A stretch of DNA of 64,000 bases from Clostridia bacterium. Lineage in GTDB: Bacteria > Bacillota > Clostridia > Oscillospirales > Acutalibacteraceae. Below are positions 39,189-48,053 of this stretch, piece by piece (position 1 is the stretch's first letter; each line of letters opens with the position of its first letter). A program made the position numbers and the translations under genes. Below the pieces are notes generated by a model. The model did no database searches. It worked only from the letters and a program-made list of their open reading frames with translations, and was not told the origin of the DNA. The stretch spans positions 1 through 64,000 of the forward strand of contig JAKSQP010000003.1 in assembly GCA_024404025.1 (NCBI GenBank), in the 5' to 3' direction.

Positions 39189-41843
39189 ATGGATTGGATG
39201 GGACTTAATGAGATAAGAGAGAAATATCTCTCATTCTTTGAGTCAAAAGAGCATTTGAGAATGCCGAGCTTTTCGCTCGTTCCGCAGGGAGATAAGAGCC
39301 TTCTGCTCATCAATGCGGGCATGGCTCCTCTCAAGAAGTATTTTACGGGTGAGGTCACCCCTCCGCGCAGCAGAGTAACGACCTGCCAGAAGTGCATCCG
39401 CACTCCGGATATTGAAAGAGTCGGCATTACCGCACGCCACGGCACATTTTTTGAAATGCTTGGCAACTTCTCTTTCGGTGATTACTTTAAGAGAGAAGCG
39501 ATCCACTGGGCATGGGAATTCTGCACGGAAGTTATGAAAATGCCCAAGGAAAGGCTTTATGTAACGGTTTATGAGGATGAAGCAGGTGTGCTTACCGATA
39601 ACGAAGCCTATAATATCTGGGCAAATGAAATCGGCGTAGCTCCCGACCATATCTCAAGGCTCGGCAAAGAGGATAATTTCTGGGAGCACGGCGCAGGTCC
39701 CTGCGGCCCCTGCTCGGAGATTTATTTTGACAGAGGCGAAAAATTCGGCTGTGGCTCGCCTGACTGCAAGGTCGGCTGCGATTGCGACAGATACACGGAA
39801 TTCTGGAATCTCGTTTTCACGCAGTTTGACAGCGACGGAAACGGCAACTATCCCAGACTCAAGAGCTGCAATATCGACACCGGAATGGGCCTTGAAAGAC
39901 TTGCCTGCATTATGCAGGGCGTTGACAATCTCTTCGAGGTCGATACCGTTCAGAATATTATGAAGCATATCATTGAGATCGCAGGTGTAAAGTATCACGA
40001 TAACGAAAAGGATGATATTTCTCTTCGTGTTATTACCGACCATGTCAGAAGCGCAACCTTTATGATAGGCGACGGTGTTATGCCTTCAAACGAAGGCAGA
40101 GGATATGTTCTTCGCCGCCTTCTCAGAAGAGCTGCTCGCCACGGAAGACTGCTCGGCATTGAAGGAACATTTATTTATAAAGTATGCGAAACCGTTATTA
40201 AAGAAAACGAAAAAGCTTATCCCAACCTTGTTGAAAAACACGACCTTATCGTTAAGGTCATCAAGGCGGAGGAAGAAAGCTTCAATAAGACTATCGACAC
40301 GGGACTTACTCTTCTTGAAAATCTCATTGCTGCCAACGGTTCAAAAGTTCTCGGCGGCGCAGATGCTTTCAAGCTTCAGGATACGTTCGGTTTCCCGATA
40401 GATCTCACAAAAGAGCTTCTTGAGGAAAAGGGTATGAGCGTTGATATTGATGAATTCAATAGGCTTTATGCCGAAAGCAGAGCGGCTGCAAGAGCAGCCC
40501 GCAAGGATGCCGGCGCAGAAGCATGGAAGGGCGGCAAAGCATCGCTTAAGGATATTCCCGCAACCGAATTCCTCGGCTATACGGATTACTCCTGCGAAGC
40601 AAAGGTGCTTGCAATCGTTGCAGACGGCGAAAGAGCCGATGTTGTAACTTCTGAATCTGATGCCGCAATTGTTCTTGACAGAACCGTTTTCTATGGCGAA
40701 AGCGGCGGCCAGACAGGCGATATCGGCGTTATCAAGACTGCAAACGCAGTTCTGAAGGTTGCGGCAACAAGCAAGACCGCAGATGGAAATATTCTTCATA
40801 TAGGCAAAATCATTGAGGGTGATGTTATTTCCGTAGGTGACGGCGCAAAGGCTGAAATCTGTGTTAAATCAAGAGAAGCGGCTGCAAGGAATCATACCGC
40901 AGCCCATCTTCTTCAGGCTGCCCTTCGTGAAACTCTCGGTACTCATGTTGAGCAGGCCGGTCAGCTCGTTAACCCGACGGCAGTCAGATTCGATTTCACT
41001 CATTTCTCCGCTCTTACGGCAGAAGAGCTTGACAAGGTTGAAAAGAGAGTTAATGAAATCATCATCTCTGCTCTTCCCGTAACAACAACCGAAATGCCTA
41101 TTGACGAAGCAAAGAAGCTCGGCGCAATGGCTCTTTTCGGAGAAAAATACGGCGATGTTGTCAGGGTTGTCAAGGCGGGGGATTTCTCAACAGAACTTTG
41201 CGGCGGCACTCATGTTGATAACACCGGCAAGCTCGGACTTTTCAAAATAGTTTCCGAATCATCCGTTGCGGCAGGTGTTCGCCGCATTGAGGGCGTAACC
41301 GGCTTCGGAGTGCTTGAATATATCGAAAAGAACAATGAACTTATAAGAAACACCGCAGTTTCGATGAAGCTTGCAAATGTTTCGGAGCTTGATAAGAGAG
41401 CGTCCGTTTTGATGGCGGATATTAAGGCGAAAGAAAAAGAAATCGAACAGCTCCGCAGCGAGATTTCTCAACTCAAGACCGGCGATATTATGAGCGGAGC
41501 GGTTGACATCAACGGCGTTAAGCTCGTTGCCGTTACGGTTGAGGGCGTTAACCCCGGCGAGCTTCGTGCAATGGGCGATAAGGTCAAAGAAAACGAGGAT
41601 GCGGTTGCCGTTATCTGCGGAATAAGCGCCGATAAATCAAGCGCAAACTTCGCCTGCGCCTGCGGAAAGAACGCAGTTGCAAAGGGCGCTCACGCCGGCA
41701 ACATTGCAAGAGAGGTTTCAAAGCTTGCAGGCGGTTCGGGCGGCGGCAGACCCGACAGCGCAATGGCAGGAACAAAGGATGTTTCCAACCTTAAGGCTGC
41801 AATGGATGCGGCTGCGGATATAGTTAAAGCTATGATTAAATAA
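39189..41843 (+). CDS. alaS: alanyl-tRNA synthetase
   Basis: This 884-residue class II synthetase charges tRNA-Ala and edits mischarged tRNA. The catalytic core begins at residue ~7 (IREKYLSFFESKEHLRMPS) with RHGTFFEMLGNFSFGDYFK, and the editing site has HTAAHLLQAAL (around 569) and CGGTHVDNTG (around 674) zinc ligands. A C-Ala domain with GGSGGGRPDSAMAGTKDVS ends the protein. Length is typical. The start follows AAGGAGGAAAAATATT. Expression is controlled by the T-box leader immediately upstream. Confidence 0.96.
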   Translation: MDWMGLNEIREKYLSFFESKEHLRMPSFSLVPQGDKSLLLINAGMAPLKKYFTGEVTPPRSRVTTCQKCIRTPDIERVGITARHGTFFEMLGNFSFGDYFKREAIHWAWEFCTEVMKMPKERLYVTVYEDEAGVLTDNEAYNIWANEIGVAPDHISRLGKEDNFWEHGAGPCGPCSEIYFDRGEKFGCGSPDCKVGCDCDRYTEFWNLVFTQFDSDGNGNYPRLKSCNIDTGMGLERLACIMQGVDNLFEVDTVQNIMKHIIEIAGVKYHDNEKDDISLRVITDHVRSATFMIGDGVMPSNEGRGYVLRRLLRRAARHGRLLGIEGTFIYKVCETVIKENEKAYPNLVEKHDLIVKVIKAEEESFNKTIDTGLTLLENLIAANGSKVLGGADAFKLQDTFGFPIDLTKELLEEKGMSVDIDEFNRLYAESRAAARAARKDAGAEAWKGGKASLKDIPATEFLGYTDYSCEAKVLAIVADGERADVVTSESDAAIVLDRTVFYGESGGQTGDIGVIKTANAVLKVAATSKTADGNILHIGKIIEGDVISVGDGAKAEICVKSREAAARNHTAAHLLQAALRETLGTHVEQAGQLVNPTAVRFDFTHFSALTAEELDKVEKRVNEIIISALPVTTTEMPIDEAKKLGAMALFGEKYGDVVRVVKAGDFSTELCGGTHVDNTGKLGLFKIVSESSVAAGVRRIEGVTGFGVLEYIEKNNELIRNTAVSMKLANVSELDKRASVLMADIKAKEKEIEQLRSEISQLKTGDIMSGAVDINGVKLVAVTVEGVNPGELRAMGDKVKENEDAVAVICGISADKSSANFACACGKNAVAKGAHAGNIAREVSKLAGGSGGGRPDSAMAGTKDVSNLKAAMDAAADIVKAMIK

Positions 41844-41854
41844 GGAGGGAAATT

Positions 41855-42196
41855 ATGGATGATTGCATTTTCTGCAAGATAGCAAAGGGTGAAATTCCTT
41901 CAAACAAGGCTTATGAGGATGATAAGGTGCTTGCATTTTATGACCTTGAGCCTCAGGCTCCCGTTCATATTCTCATAATACCCAAGGAGCATATTGTTTC
42001 CGCTGCCGAAATTACCGAAGAAAACAGCAGAGTTGTTGCTCATATCTTTGAGGTTGCCGCAAAGCTTGCAAAAGAAAAGAAGCTTGACGGCGGATTCAGA
42101 ATAGTAAGCAATGCAGGCGAGGATGCAGGCCAGTCAGTCAAGCATCTTCATTTCCACCTTCTCGGCGGAAGAACCTTCGGATGGCCCGCAGGCTGA
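41855..42196 (+). CDS. HIT-family nucleotide-binding protein
   Basis: This 113-residue protein has the histidine triad HLHFHLLGG (around 98-106) and the DDCIFCKIAKGEIPSNK opening of the Hint/HinT branch, which hydrolyses AMP-linked phosphoramidates such as aminoacyl-adenylates. It lies 11 bases after alaS, behind AAGGAGGG, so it is probably co-transcribed with the synthetase, an association that fits removal of aminoacyl-AMP by-products. Confidence 0.92.
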   Translation: MDDCIFCKIAKGEIPSNKAYEDDKVLAFYDLEPQAPVHILIIPKEHIVSAAEITEENSRVVAHIFEVAAKLAKEKKLDGGFRIVSNAGEDAGQSVKHLHFHLLGGRTFGWPAG

Positions 42197-42222
42197 TATA
42201 TAAAGAAAGGAAGCAGTTAGTT

Positions 42223-42762
42223 ATGTCAGAATATTACAGAGTAGATATCGCAGGTATGCAGAGAGACCTTCTCCGCTGCCCGCTCAACGAGCATCTTGAC
42301 ATTGCCGCATTCATCATTTTCGGCGATGTTGAGCTTACAGTTCATTCGGCTTCGGAGCTTATCAAAAGACTCCCTGAATTTGACTATATTATCACTCCGG
42401 AGGCAAAGAGCATTCCTCTTGCCTATGAAATGTCACGCCAGAGCGGCAAGAAATATTTTGTTGCCCGCAAAAAGCCGAAGCTCTATATGAAAGACCCCGT
42501 TATTGTTGATGTTAAGTCGATCACAACAGCATCCCGGCAGACGCTTATCCTTGATTCCGTTGAGGGCGAGCAGCTCAGGGGCAAGAAGGTCGTTATCGTT
42601 GATGATGTTATTTCAACGGGCGAATCCCTTAAGGCTATGGAAGCGCTTCTTTCAAAATTTGATGCAGATATAGTCGGCGAAGCGGCAGTTCTTGCAGAGG
42701 GCGATGCGGCTGAAAGAAAAGATATTACCTTCCTCGGCGTTATTCCTCTCATTGAAAAATAA
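42223..42762 (+). CDS. phosphoribosyltransferase-family protein
   Basis: This 179-residue protein has the type I PRTase PRPP-binding motif VVIVDDVISTGES (around 134-146), preceded by the flexible hood region and PEAKSIPLAYEMSRQ. It resembles adenine/xanthine phosphoribosyltransferases, so it may salvage a purine base, though the base specificity is not readable. The ATG at 42223 follows AAAGGAAGCAG and is preferred over an upstream frame start inside the HIT gene. Confidence 0.8.
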   Translation: MSEYYRVDIAGMQRDLLRCPLNEHLDIAAFIIFGDVELTVHSASELIKRLPEFDYIITPEAKSIPLAYEMSRQSGKKYFVARKKPKLYMKDPVIVDVKSITTASRQTLILDSVEGEQLRGKKVVIVDDVISTGESLKAMEALLSKFDADIVGEAAVLAEGDAAERKDITFLGVIPLIEK

Positions 42763-42781
42763 TTATCGGATGTGATATGCC

Positions 42782-44941
42782 TTGCCCGTGCCTTTTGCGG
42801 TAATCGGATTCACACTATTCTTTGTTCTCGCAGCATTTTTTGATGCTTCAACTTATACGGCGGTAATAATGCTTATCATTTTTACCGCCGCTCTTCTCAC
42901 GAGCATTGCAGTTGAAGCTTTAAGAAAAAACAAGGTGCTTCCGGTGGCTTTTGCCACGGGTGCGGCAGCGTTCGCTCTTCTTATTTTATTTAACACATTT
43001 ATATATGCTCCGCAGATGGAACTTGACGGAAATGTTTATGACATCAAAGCTCAGCTTGCCGATTATCCGGAGCAGAAATACGGCAAATTTTATTATCCGG
43101 CGAAGGTCATTGATTTAAACGGAGAAAAAGTAAGCGTAAAAACAAGAATCGTTCTTAATTCGCCTGCGCAGGCGGCTCCCTATGATATGATTGAGGGTAA
43201 ATTCAAATTTTACCGGCTCGGTCAGACCTCCGATGAAATCCTTGCTTCGTATAAATCTTCGGGAACATATCTCGGAGCTTATTCCGCTGACGGCGAATAC
43301 AGATTGATTTATCCCGATAAATCGCAGAAGCCTTTTATGTCAAAGGTTGTGGAATTCCGTGCATTTATAAAGGAATCGGTTTATCGTATTCTGCCGAATG
43401 AATACGGCTCGCTTGCAGCCGCACTTATTCTCGGCGACAGAAGCGGATTATCAGAAAATACACTTTCATTTTTTTCCGGCGCAGGTATAACCCATATCAT
43501 CTGCGTATCGGGACTTCATCTTTCGATATGGGGACTTTTTATTCTGAAAATATTGAGAAAAATCGGCATCGGTCAGCGCCTTTCGGCAGGGCTGACGGTG
43601 ATTCCCGTGGTAATGCTTATGGTAATAACGGGAATGAATTATTCAGTTGTCCGCTCCGGCATAATGATGCTCGTTTTTCTCTTGTCCGATATATTGCTGC
43701 GGCGCAGGGATTCGCTGAATTCTCTCGGATTTGCACTTTCGGTCATGGCGGTTTTGAATCCGTTTTCAATGGGATCCGTTTCGCTTCAGCTATCAACTCT
43801 TTCAACGCTCGGAATTATTCTGTGCAGCAGATATGTTATTCCCGATGTGAAGAAAGCAATTGATAAAATCAAGGCGAAACCGCTGAAAAGGCCGTTGTCT
43901 GCGGCGGCAGAATCATTTCTGATAACCTGCTCGGCAGTTGTGTTCACTTTGCCGGTTGCGGCGGAGATGAGACCCGGATTTGATTTTGCGGTTTTTCCTG
44001 CAAATTTTCTGACCGTATGGGCTGCAGGTTTTGCAATGGTTTTTTCCGCAGTCGGTGCGCTTATAGGAAACATATCTCTTTCTGTTTTTAATTTGCCGGG
44101 GCTTCTCGGCGGCCTGCTGTGTAAATATATTATCCGTGCGGCTGAATTCATAAACCGTTTCGGTTTTCTTAAAATCCGAATAAGCAGCGAGAAGCTGTAT
44201 ATTTCATTGCTTGCGGCGATTATTTTTGCGGTTACGGCATTTGTGATTTCCGGGGGAAAGAAGCAGTTCAAAGCGGTTTCCGTTTCTCTTTGCAGTGTTG
44301 TTTTTATTTTTTCGATGCTTGTTTCATCCTGCTTTGAGAATTCGGAAATGCGTGCAGAGGCAATAGATACCGGCGGCGGAACAGCCGTTCTGGCGTCATA
44401 TAAAGGCAGAAATATTCTAATTGGCTGCAGCGGTACGGATGACCTTACCGAATCCGAAATAAGGAGCGCCGTGGGTGATAACGGCGGAAAACTCGATGCG
44501 CTGATTGTCTGTGAAGAGGAAAACGATCTTTCGGATGATCTGATTGAAGATTATTCACCCGAAACCGTTTGTTTTACGGAAGAAACGGATTTTTCCGTTT
44601 CCGATGATTTGAAAATAAAAACAAGAAAATCAGGCGAAGGATATGCGGTGCTTGTTGAAACAAATGAAGGCTCGTTTCTTGTTGCAACATCGCCGTCCGT
44701 TGATATGAAAGCGCTTCCGCAAAGCTTTTCCGAAGCCGGAGTTTTATTCAGCCGCTCCTATGTGCCGGAAAATCTCAATAAAAATTCTCTTCGGTTTGCT
44801 GTTATCAGCGCCGAAAAGGTCAGGGGAGAACTTATAGAAAAACATCTTGCCGGTGAGGGAATCAGATGCGTTTCAACCGGCAAAAAAGGAAATGTTGCGG
44901 TCAGATGCCGCAGCGGATATTATTCTTATTCAAGAAATTAA
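42782..44941 (+). CDS. comEC: ComEC/Rec2-family DNA-uptake channel protein with degenerate C-terminal domain
   Basis: This 719-residue membrane protein has two N-terminal helices, an OB-like DUF4131 region (about 75-170) and the Competence channel domain with ILGDRSGLSENTLSFFSGAG and ITHIICVSGLHLSIWGL (around 220-250) followed by many helices. The C-terminal part (from about 525, IDTGGGTAVLASYKGRNILI) is placed like the metallo-beta-lactamase domain of ComEC, but the HxHxDH metal motif is not there: the strand ends LIVCEEENDLSDDL. So nuclease activity is probably lost. The start is a TTG after GGATGTGA; a GTG six bases on is possible. The comEC–holA order is conserved in Firmicutes. Confidence 0.88.
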   Translation: MPVPFAVIGFTLFFVLAAFFDASTYTAVIMLIIFTAALLTSIAVEALRKNKVLPVAFATGAAAFALLILFNTFIYAPQMELDGNVYDIKAQLADYPEQKYGKFYYPAKVIDLNGEKVSVKTRIVLNSPAQAAPYDMIEGKFKFYRLGQTSDEILASYKSSGTYLGAYSADGEYRLIYPDKSQKPFMSKVVEFRAFIKESVYRILPNEYGSLAAALILGDRSGLSENTLSFFSGAGITHIICVSGLHLSIWGLFILKILRKIGIGQRLSAGLTVIPVVMLMVITGMNYSVVRSGIMMLVFLLSDILLRRRDSLNSLGFALSVMAVLNPFSMGSVSLQLSTLSTLGIILCSRYVIPDVKKAIDKIKAKPLKRPLSAAAESFLITCSAVVFTLPVAAEMRPGFDFAVFPANFLTVWAAGFAMVFSAVGALIGNISLSVFNLPGLLGGLLCKYIIRAAEFINRFGFLKIRISSEKLYISLLAAIIFAVTAFVISGGKKQFKAVSVSLCSVVFIFSMLVSSCFENSEMRAEAIDTGGGTAVLASYKGRNILIGCSGTDDLTESEIRSAVGDNGGKLDALIVCEEENDLSDDLIEDYSPETVCFTEETDFSVSDDLKIKTRKSGEGYAVLVETNEGSFLVATSPSVDMKALPQSFSEAGVLFSRSYVPENLNKNSLRFAVISAEKVRGELIEKHLAGEGIRCVSTGKKGNVAVRCRSGYYSYSRN

Positions 44942-44953
44942 AAGGAGGATGCC

Positions 44954-45982
44954 ATGTCTGCTCTTAATGAATCGGCATTGAAAGAAAAGATAAAAAATGA
45001 GCCGCTCGGCATTTATCTTTTCTACGGTGAAGAAGGTTATCTCAAAAAAAATTATGTTGACAAAATCGTATCGAAAACGGTTGATGAAGATTTTGCCGAC
45101 TTTAATTTCCATACCTTTGACGGAAAAGAATCAACTCTTTCCGAAATATACGAAAGCGTTGTTGCCGTGCCTATGATGGCGGAAACAAAGTGCATTCTTG
45201 TTAAGGATTATCCTCTTGATACGCTTGATGATAACGGCTTTGAGCAGCTCGAAATCCTGTTTAAAGATACTCCGGAAGACTGCGCACTTGTTTTTACCTT
45301 TGTTGCTTATGAGCCTAAAGGCGCAAAATGGACAAAGGCAATAAAGCTTTTTGATGCGTTCGGCTCAACGGTAAAATGCGAAAAGAAAACGCAGAACGAC
45401 CTTGTGAGGATGCTGGAAAGCGGAGCGAAGAAACGCTCAAAGATGTTTGCAAAGGGTGCGGCGGCTTATCTTATAACCTGCGTTGGAGCCGATTTAAATA
45501 CTCTTCTGAACGAAACCGAGAAGGTCTGCGCCTATGCCTCCGGAGAAGAAATAACCTTTTCCGATATTGATGCCGTCTGCGTAAAAAGCCTTGATGCAAA
45601 GGTTTTTGATATGATTCGTGACCTCACGGCAGGCAGATTTGACAGCTCGTTTAAAAAACTTTCGCTTCTTTTTGAACAGAGGGAGGACGAATTTCAGATC
45701 CTCGGCGCACTTGTTGCGAATTATTCCGACATTTACCGTGCAAAGGCGGCGGTGAAATCCGGCAGCAGAGCCGAAAAGGCGGCGGAATTTTATAACTATA
45801 AAGGCAAGGAATTCAGGCTTTCAAATGCCGCAAAAAGCAGTTCGTCGCTTTCGTTTGAAGCGATTTCCGAATGCATTGAAATTCTTGCCGATGCAGATAT
45901 GACGATGAAAAGCTCGGCATTCGATAAAAGACTTGTATTGGAGCAAACTCTTGTAAAGCTTGCAAGAGCTAACGGAAAATAA
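44954..45982 (+). CDS. holA: DNA polymerase III delta subunit
   Basis: This 342-residue protein opens the sliding clamp as part of the clamp loader. Typical are the PLGIYLFYGEEGYLKKNYVDKI opening region, a degenerate Walker-like AAA+ fold and the C-terminal collar helices (LLFEQREDEFQILGALV). Length matches the family. It follows comEC by 12 bases, behind AAGGAGG, a long-standing Firmicute gene pair, and is two bases before rnmV. Confidence 0.9.
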   Translation: MSALNESALKEKIKNEPLGIYLFYGEEGYLKKNYVDKIVSKTVDEDFADFNFHTFDGKESTLSEIYESVVAVPMMAETKCILVKDYPLDTLDDNGFEQLEILFKDTPEDCALVFTFVAYEPKGAKWTKAIKLFDAFGSTVKCEKKTQNDLVRMLESGAKKRSKMFAKGAAAYLITCVGADLNTLLNETEKVCAYASGEEITFSDIDAVCVKSLDAKVFDMIRDLTAGRFDSSFKKLSLLFEQREDEFQILGALVANYSDIYRAKAAVKSGSRAEKAAEFYNYKGKEFRLSNAAKSSSSLSFEAISECIEILADADMTMKSSAFDKRLVLEQTLVKLARANGK

Positions 45983-45984
45983 TT

Positions 45985-46584
45985 ATGATCAAAATAAAAC
46001 AGGCGGTCATTGTTGAGGGAAAGTATGATAAAATCAAGCTTTCGCAAATTATTGATGCGCCTATAATTCAAACCGACGGTTTCGGAATTTTCAAAAATAA
46101 AGAGCTTCAGAAAATGATTAAAACGGTTGCCGAAAAAACGGGCATTCTTATTCTTACGGACAGCGATTCCGCAGGATTTCAGATTCGTTCATTCATCGGC
46201 TCAACCGTTGATTCTCAATATATCCGCCATGCTTATATTCCCGATATTTTCGGAAAGGAAAAACGCAAAGCAGAGCCTTCAAAGGAAGGAAAGCTCGGCG
46301 TTGAGGGAGTGCCGGAAAAGGTTATAATCGAAGCTCTTGAAAAAGCGGGAGTTCTCTGCGAAAAGGTTGAAGCGCCTGCAAGGCCGATAACAAAGCTCGA
46401 TTTGTTTGAGGGCGGATTTGCCGGCGGAGAAAACAGCGCTTCAATGCGCCTGAAGCTTCTGAAATATTTCGGACTTCCGTCAAGACTTTCCGCAAATTCG
46501 CTTGTTAAAGTTTTAAACTGCATGACAACTTACGATGAATATTGCATTGCGGTTGAAAAGATAAAAGGGGAGAATGATATATGA
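45985..46584 (+). CDS. rnmV: ribonuclease M5
   Basis: This 199-residue Toprim nuclease matures 5S rRNA. The glutamate motif [12 protein letters not shown] (around 9-20) and [13 protein letters not shown] (around 58-70) form the metal site, and the C-terminal half ([12 protein letters not shown]) corresponds to the DUF4093 region. No 5S gene lies in this window. It overlaps ispF by 4 bases. Confidence 0.9.
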   Translation: MIKIKQAVIVEGKYDKIKLSQIIDAPIIQTDGFGIFKNKELQKMIKTVAEKTGILILTDSDSAGFQIRSFIGSTVDSQYIRHAYIPDIFGKEKRKAEPSKEGKLGVEGVPEKVIIEALEKAGVLCEKVEAPARPITKLDLFEGGFAGGENSASMRLKLLKYFGLPSRLSANSLVKVLNCMTTYDEYCIAVEKIKGENDI

Positions 46585-47075
46585 ATTTTCCGAGAATAGG
46601 CCACGGCTATGATGTTCACCGCCTTATTGACGGCAGAAAACTGATGATAGGCGGAGTTGATATTCCTTTTGAAAAAGGTCTGCTCGGTCATTCCGATGCG
46701 GATGTGCTTCTTCATGCGGTCAGCGATGCGCTTCTCGGCGCTGCCGCCCTCGGGGACATCGGAAAGCTCTTTCCGGATACCGATTCCGAATATGAGGGGG
46801 CAGACAGCCTCGTGCTGCTTGCGGAGGTTGTGAAATGCCTGAAAGATAACGGATTCAAGCCGTATAACATAGACTGCACAATTATAGCTCAAAAGCCCAA
46901 AATGAGGCCTTTTATCGACGAAATGAGAGCCAATATCGCCAATGCCTGCGAGCTTGATATAAGCTTTGTGAGCGTTAAGGCAACAACCGAAGAGGGAATG
47001 GGTTTTACAGGAAACGGAGACGGCATAGCAGCCCATTCGGTCTGTATCGTATGCGAAGAAAATCAAGAAAATTAA
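46581..47075 (+). CDS. ispF: 2-C-methyl-D-erythritol 2,4-cyclodiphosphate synthase
   Basis: This 164-residue enzyme of the MEP isoprenoid pathway makes the cyclodiphosphate. The metal site is seen as D11 and H13 in GHGYDVHRL with the later histidine in [20 protein letters not shown]. The AQKPKMRPF and [12 protein letters not shown] motifs near the end are also standard. It starts four bases inside rnmV. Together with the ispH half of the S1 fusion it gives two MEP-pathway steps in this window. Confidence 0.95.
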   Translation: MNFPRIGHGYDVHRLIDGRKLMIGGVDIPFEKGLLGHSDADVLLHAVSDALLGAAALGDIGKLFPDTDSEYEGADSLVLLAEVVKCLKDNGFKPYNIDCTIIAQKPKMRPFIDEMRANIANACELDISFVSVKATTEEGMGFTGNGDGIAAHSVCIVCEENQEN

Positions 47076-47100
47076 ATTTTTGTTAAAAAATATTATTTTG

Positions 47101-47142
47101 TTTGCATAAGCTGCTGAATTATGCTATGATTATTCATCATAG
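47101..47142 (+). promoter_or_regulatory. promoter of cdaA with overlapping palindrome
   Basis: TTTGCA (47101-47106) and TATGAT (47125-47130), spaced 18 bases, form the candidate promoter. A perfect inverted repeat CTATGAT-5-ATCATAG (47124-47142) covers the -10 box, so a regulator could block it. Confidence 0.5.
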
Positions 47143-47180
47143 TTTACATAGTGATTCTCAAAACGAAAGGAATTTTCCGC

Positions 47181-48053
47181 ATGATATTTGAGAGTATTTT
47201 TGATTTCTTTTCAAAAATCACATCCCTGAATTTCGGGATACTTGATTTTATAGATATTTGTCTTGTCACATTTATCCTGTATAGTGCGATAAAGCTTATC
47301 AGAGAAACGAGAGCCTTTCTTCTTGTCAAGGGACTTCTGCTTCTCGGTGTGGTTTATTTTGTGATTTATCAGCTTCAGATGCAGGCAAGTCTTTATATTT
47401 TCAGGCTTGTTTTTCAGAATCTGTTTATTGTTCTCATTATTCTTTTTCAGCAGGAGATCAGGCAGGTCATCGAAAGAATCGGTAAAAATAATTTTTCAAC
47501 TCTCGGCAATATTCTCAAGGGCAGCCATGATGAACTTGCCGATACTGTCAGAGATGCGATAATCGAAATTGCAAAAGCCGTTCAGCGCATGAGCGACAGC
47601 AAAACGGGAGCCCTTATCGTTATGGAAAACGAGATGCTTCTGGGCGATATAGTCAGAACGGGTACGCCCGTTGATGCAAAAATCACCCATGAGCTTGTCG
47701 GCAATGTTTTCTTTCCGAAATCTCCGCTTCATGACGGCGCCGCAATAGTCAGAAACGGGCGCCTTCTCTGCGCAGGATGCGTTCTTCCGCTGACGAAAAA
47801 CGAAGATATATCAAGCGATCTCGGCACAAGGCACAGAGCCGCTCTCGGCATCAGCGAGCAATGCGATGCAATGGTAATTGTTGTTTCCGAAGAAACGGGA
47901 ACGGTTTCAATAGCTTTCAAGGGCGCACTCGAAAGAAATGTCAACGAAGCTCAATTGCGTGAAATCCTTTCGGATTATCTTATCAAGGATGATGATTCAT
48001 CAAACAGCAGCGGCGGATTTTTCAGAAAAATATTGAAGGGCTTGAAAAAATGA
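47181..48053 (+). CDS. cdaA: diadenylate cyclase (c-di-AMP synthase)
   Basis: This 290-residue membrane-bound enzyme makes the messenger c-di-AMP from two ATP. Three hydrophobic helices (about 20-90) precede the DAC domain with the catalytic SPLHDGAAIV (around 180) and GTRHRAALG (around 212) motifs. The ATG at 47181, eight bases after AAAGGAA, is chosen; an upstream ATG has no site. It overlaps cdaR by 4 bases. The usual third gene glmM does not follow. Confidence 0.95.
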   Translation: MIFESIFDFFSKITSLNFGILDFIDICLVTFILYSAIKLIRETRAFLLVKGLLLLGVVYFVIYQLQMQASLYIFRLVFQNLFIVLIILFQQEIRQVIERIGKNNFSTLGNILKGSHDELADTVRDAIIEIAKAVQRMSDSKTGALIVMENEMLLGDIVRTGTPVDAKITHELVGNVFFPKSPLHDGAAIVRNGRLLCAGCVLPLTKNEDISSDLGTRHRAALGISEQCDAMVIVVSEETGTVSIAFKGALERNVNEAQLREILSDYLIKDDDSSNSSGGFFRKILKGLKK

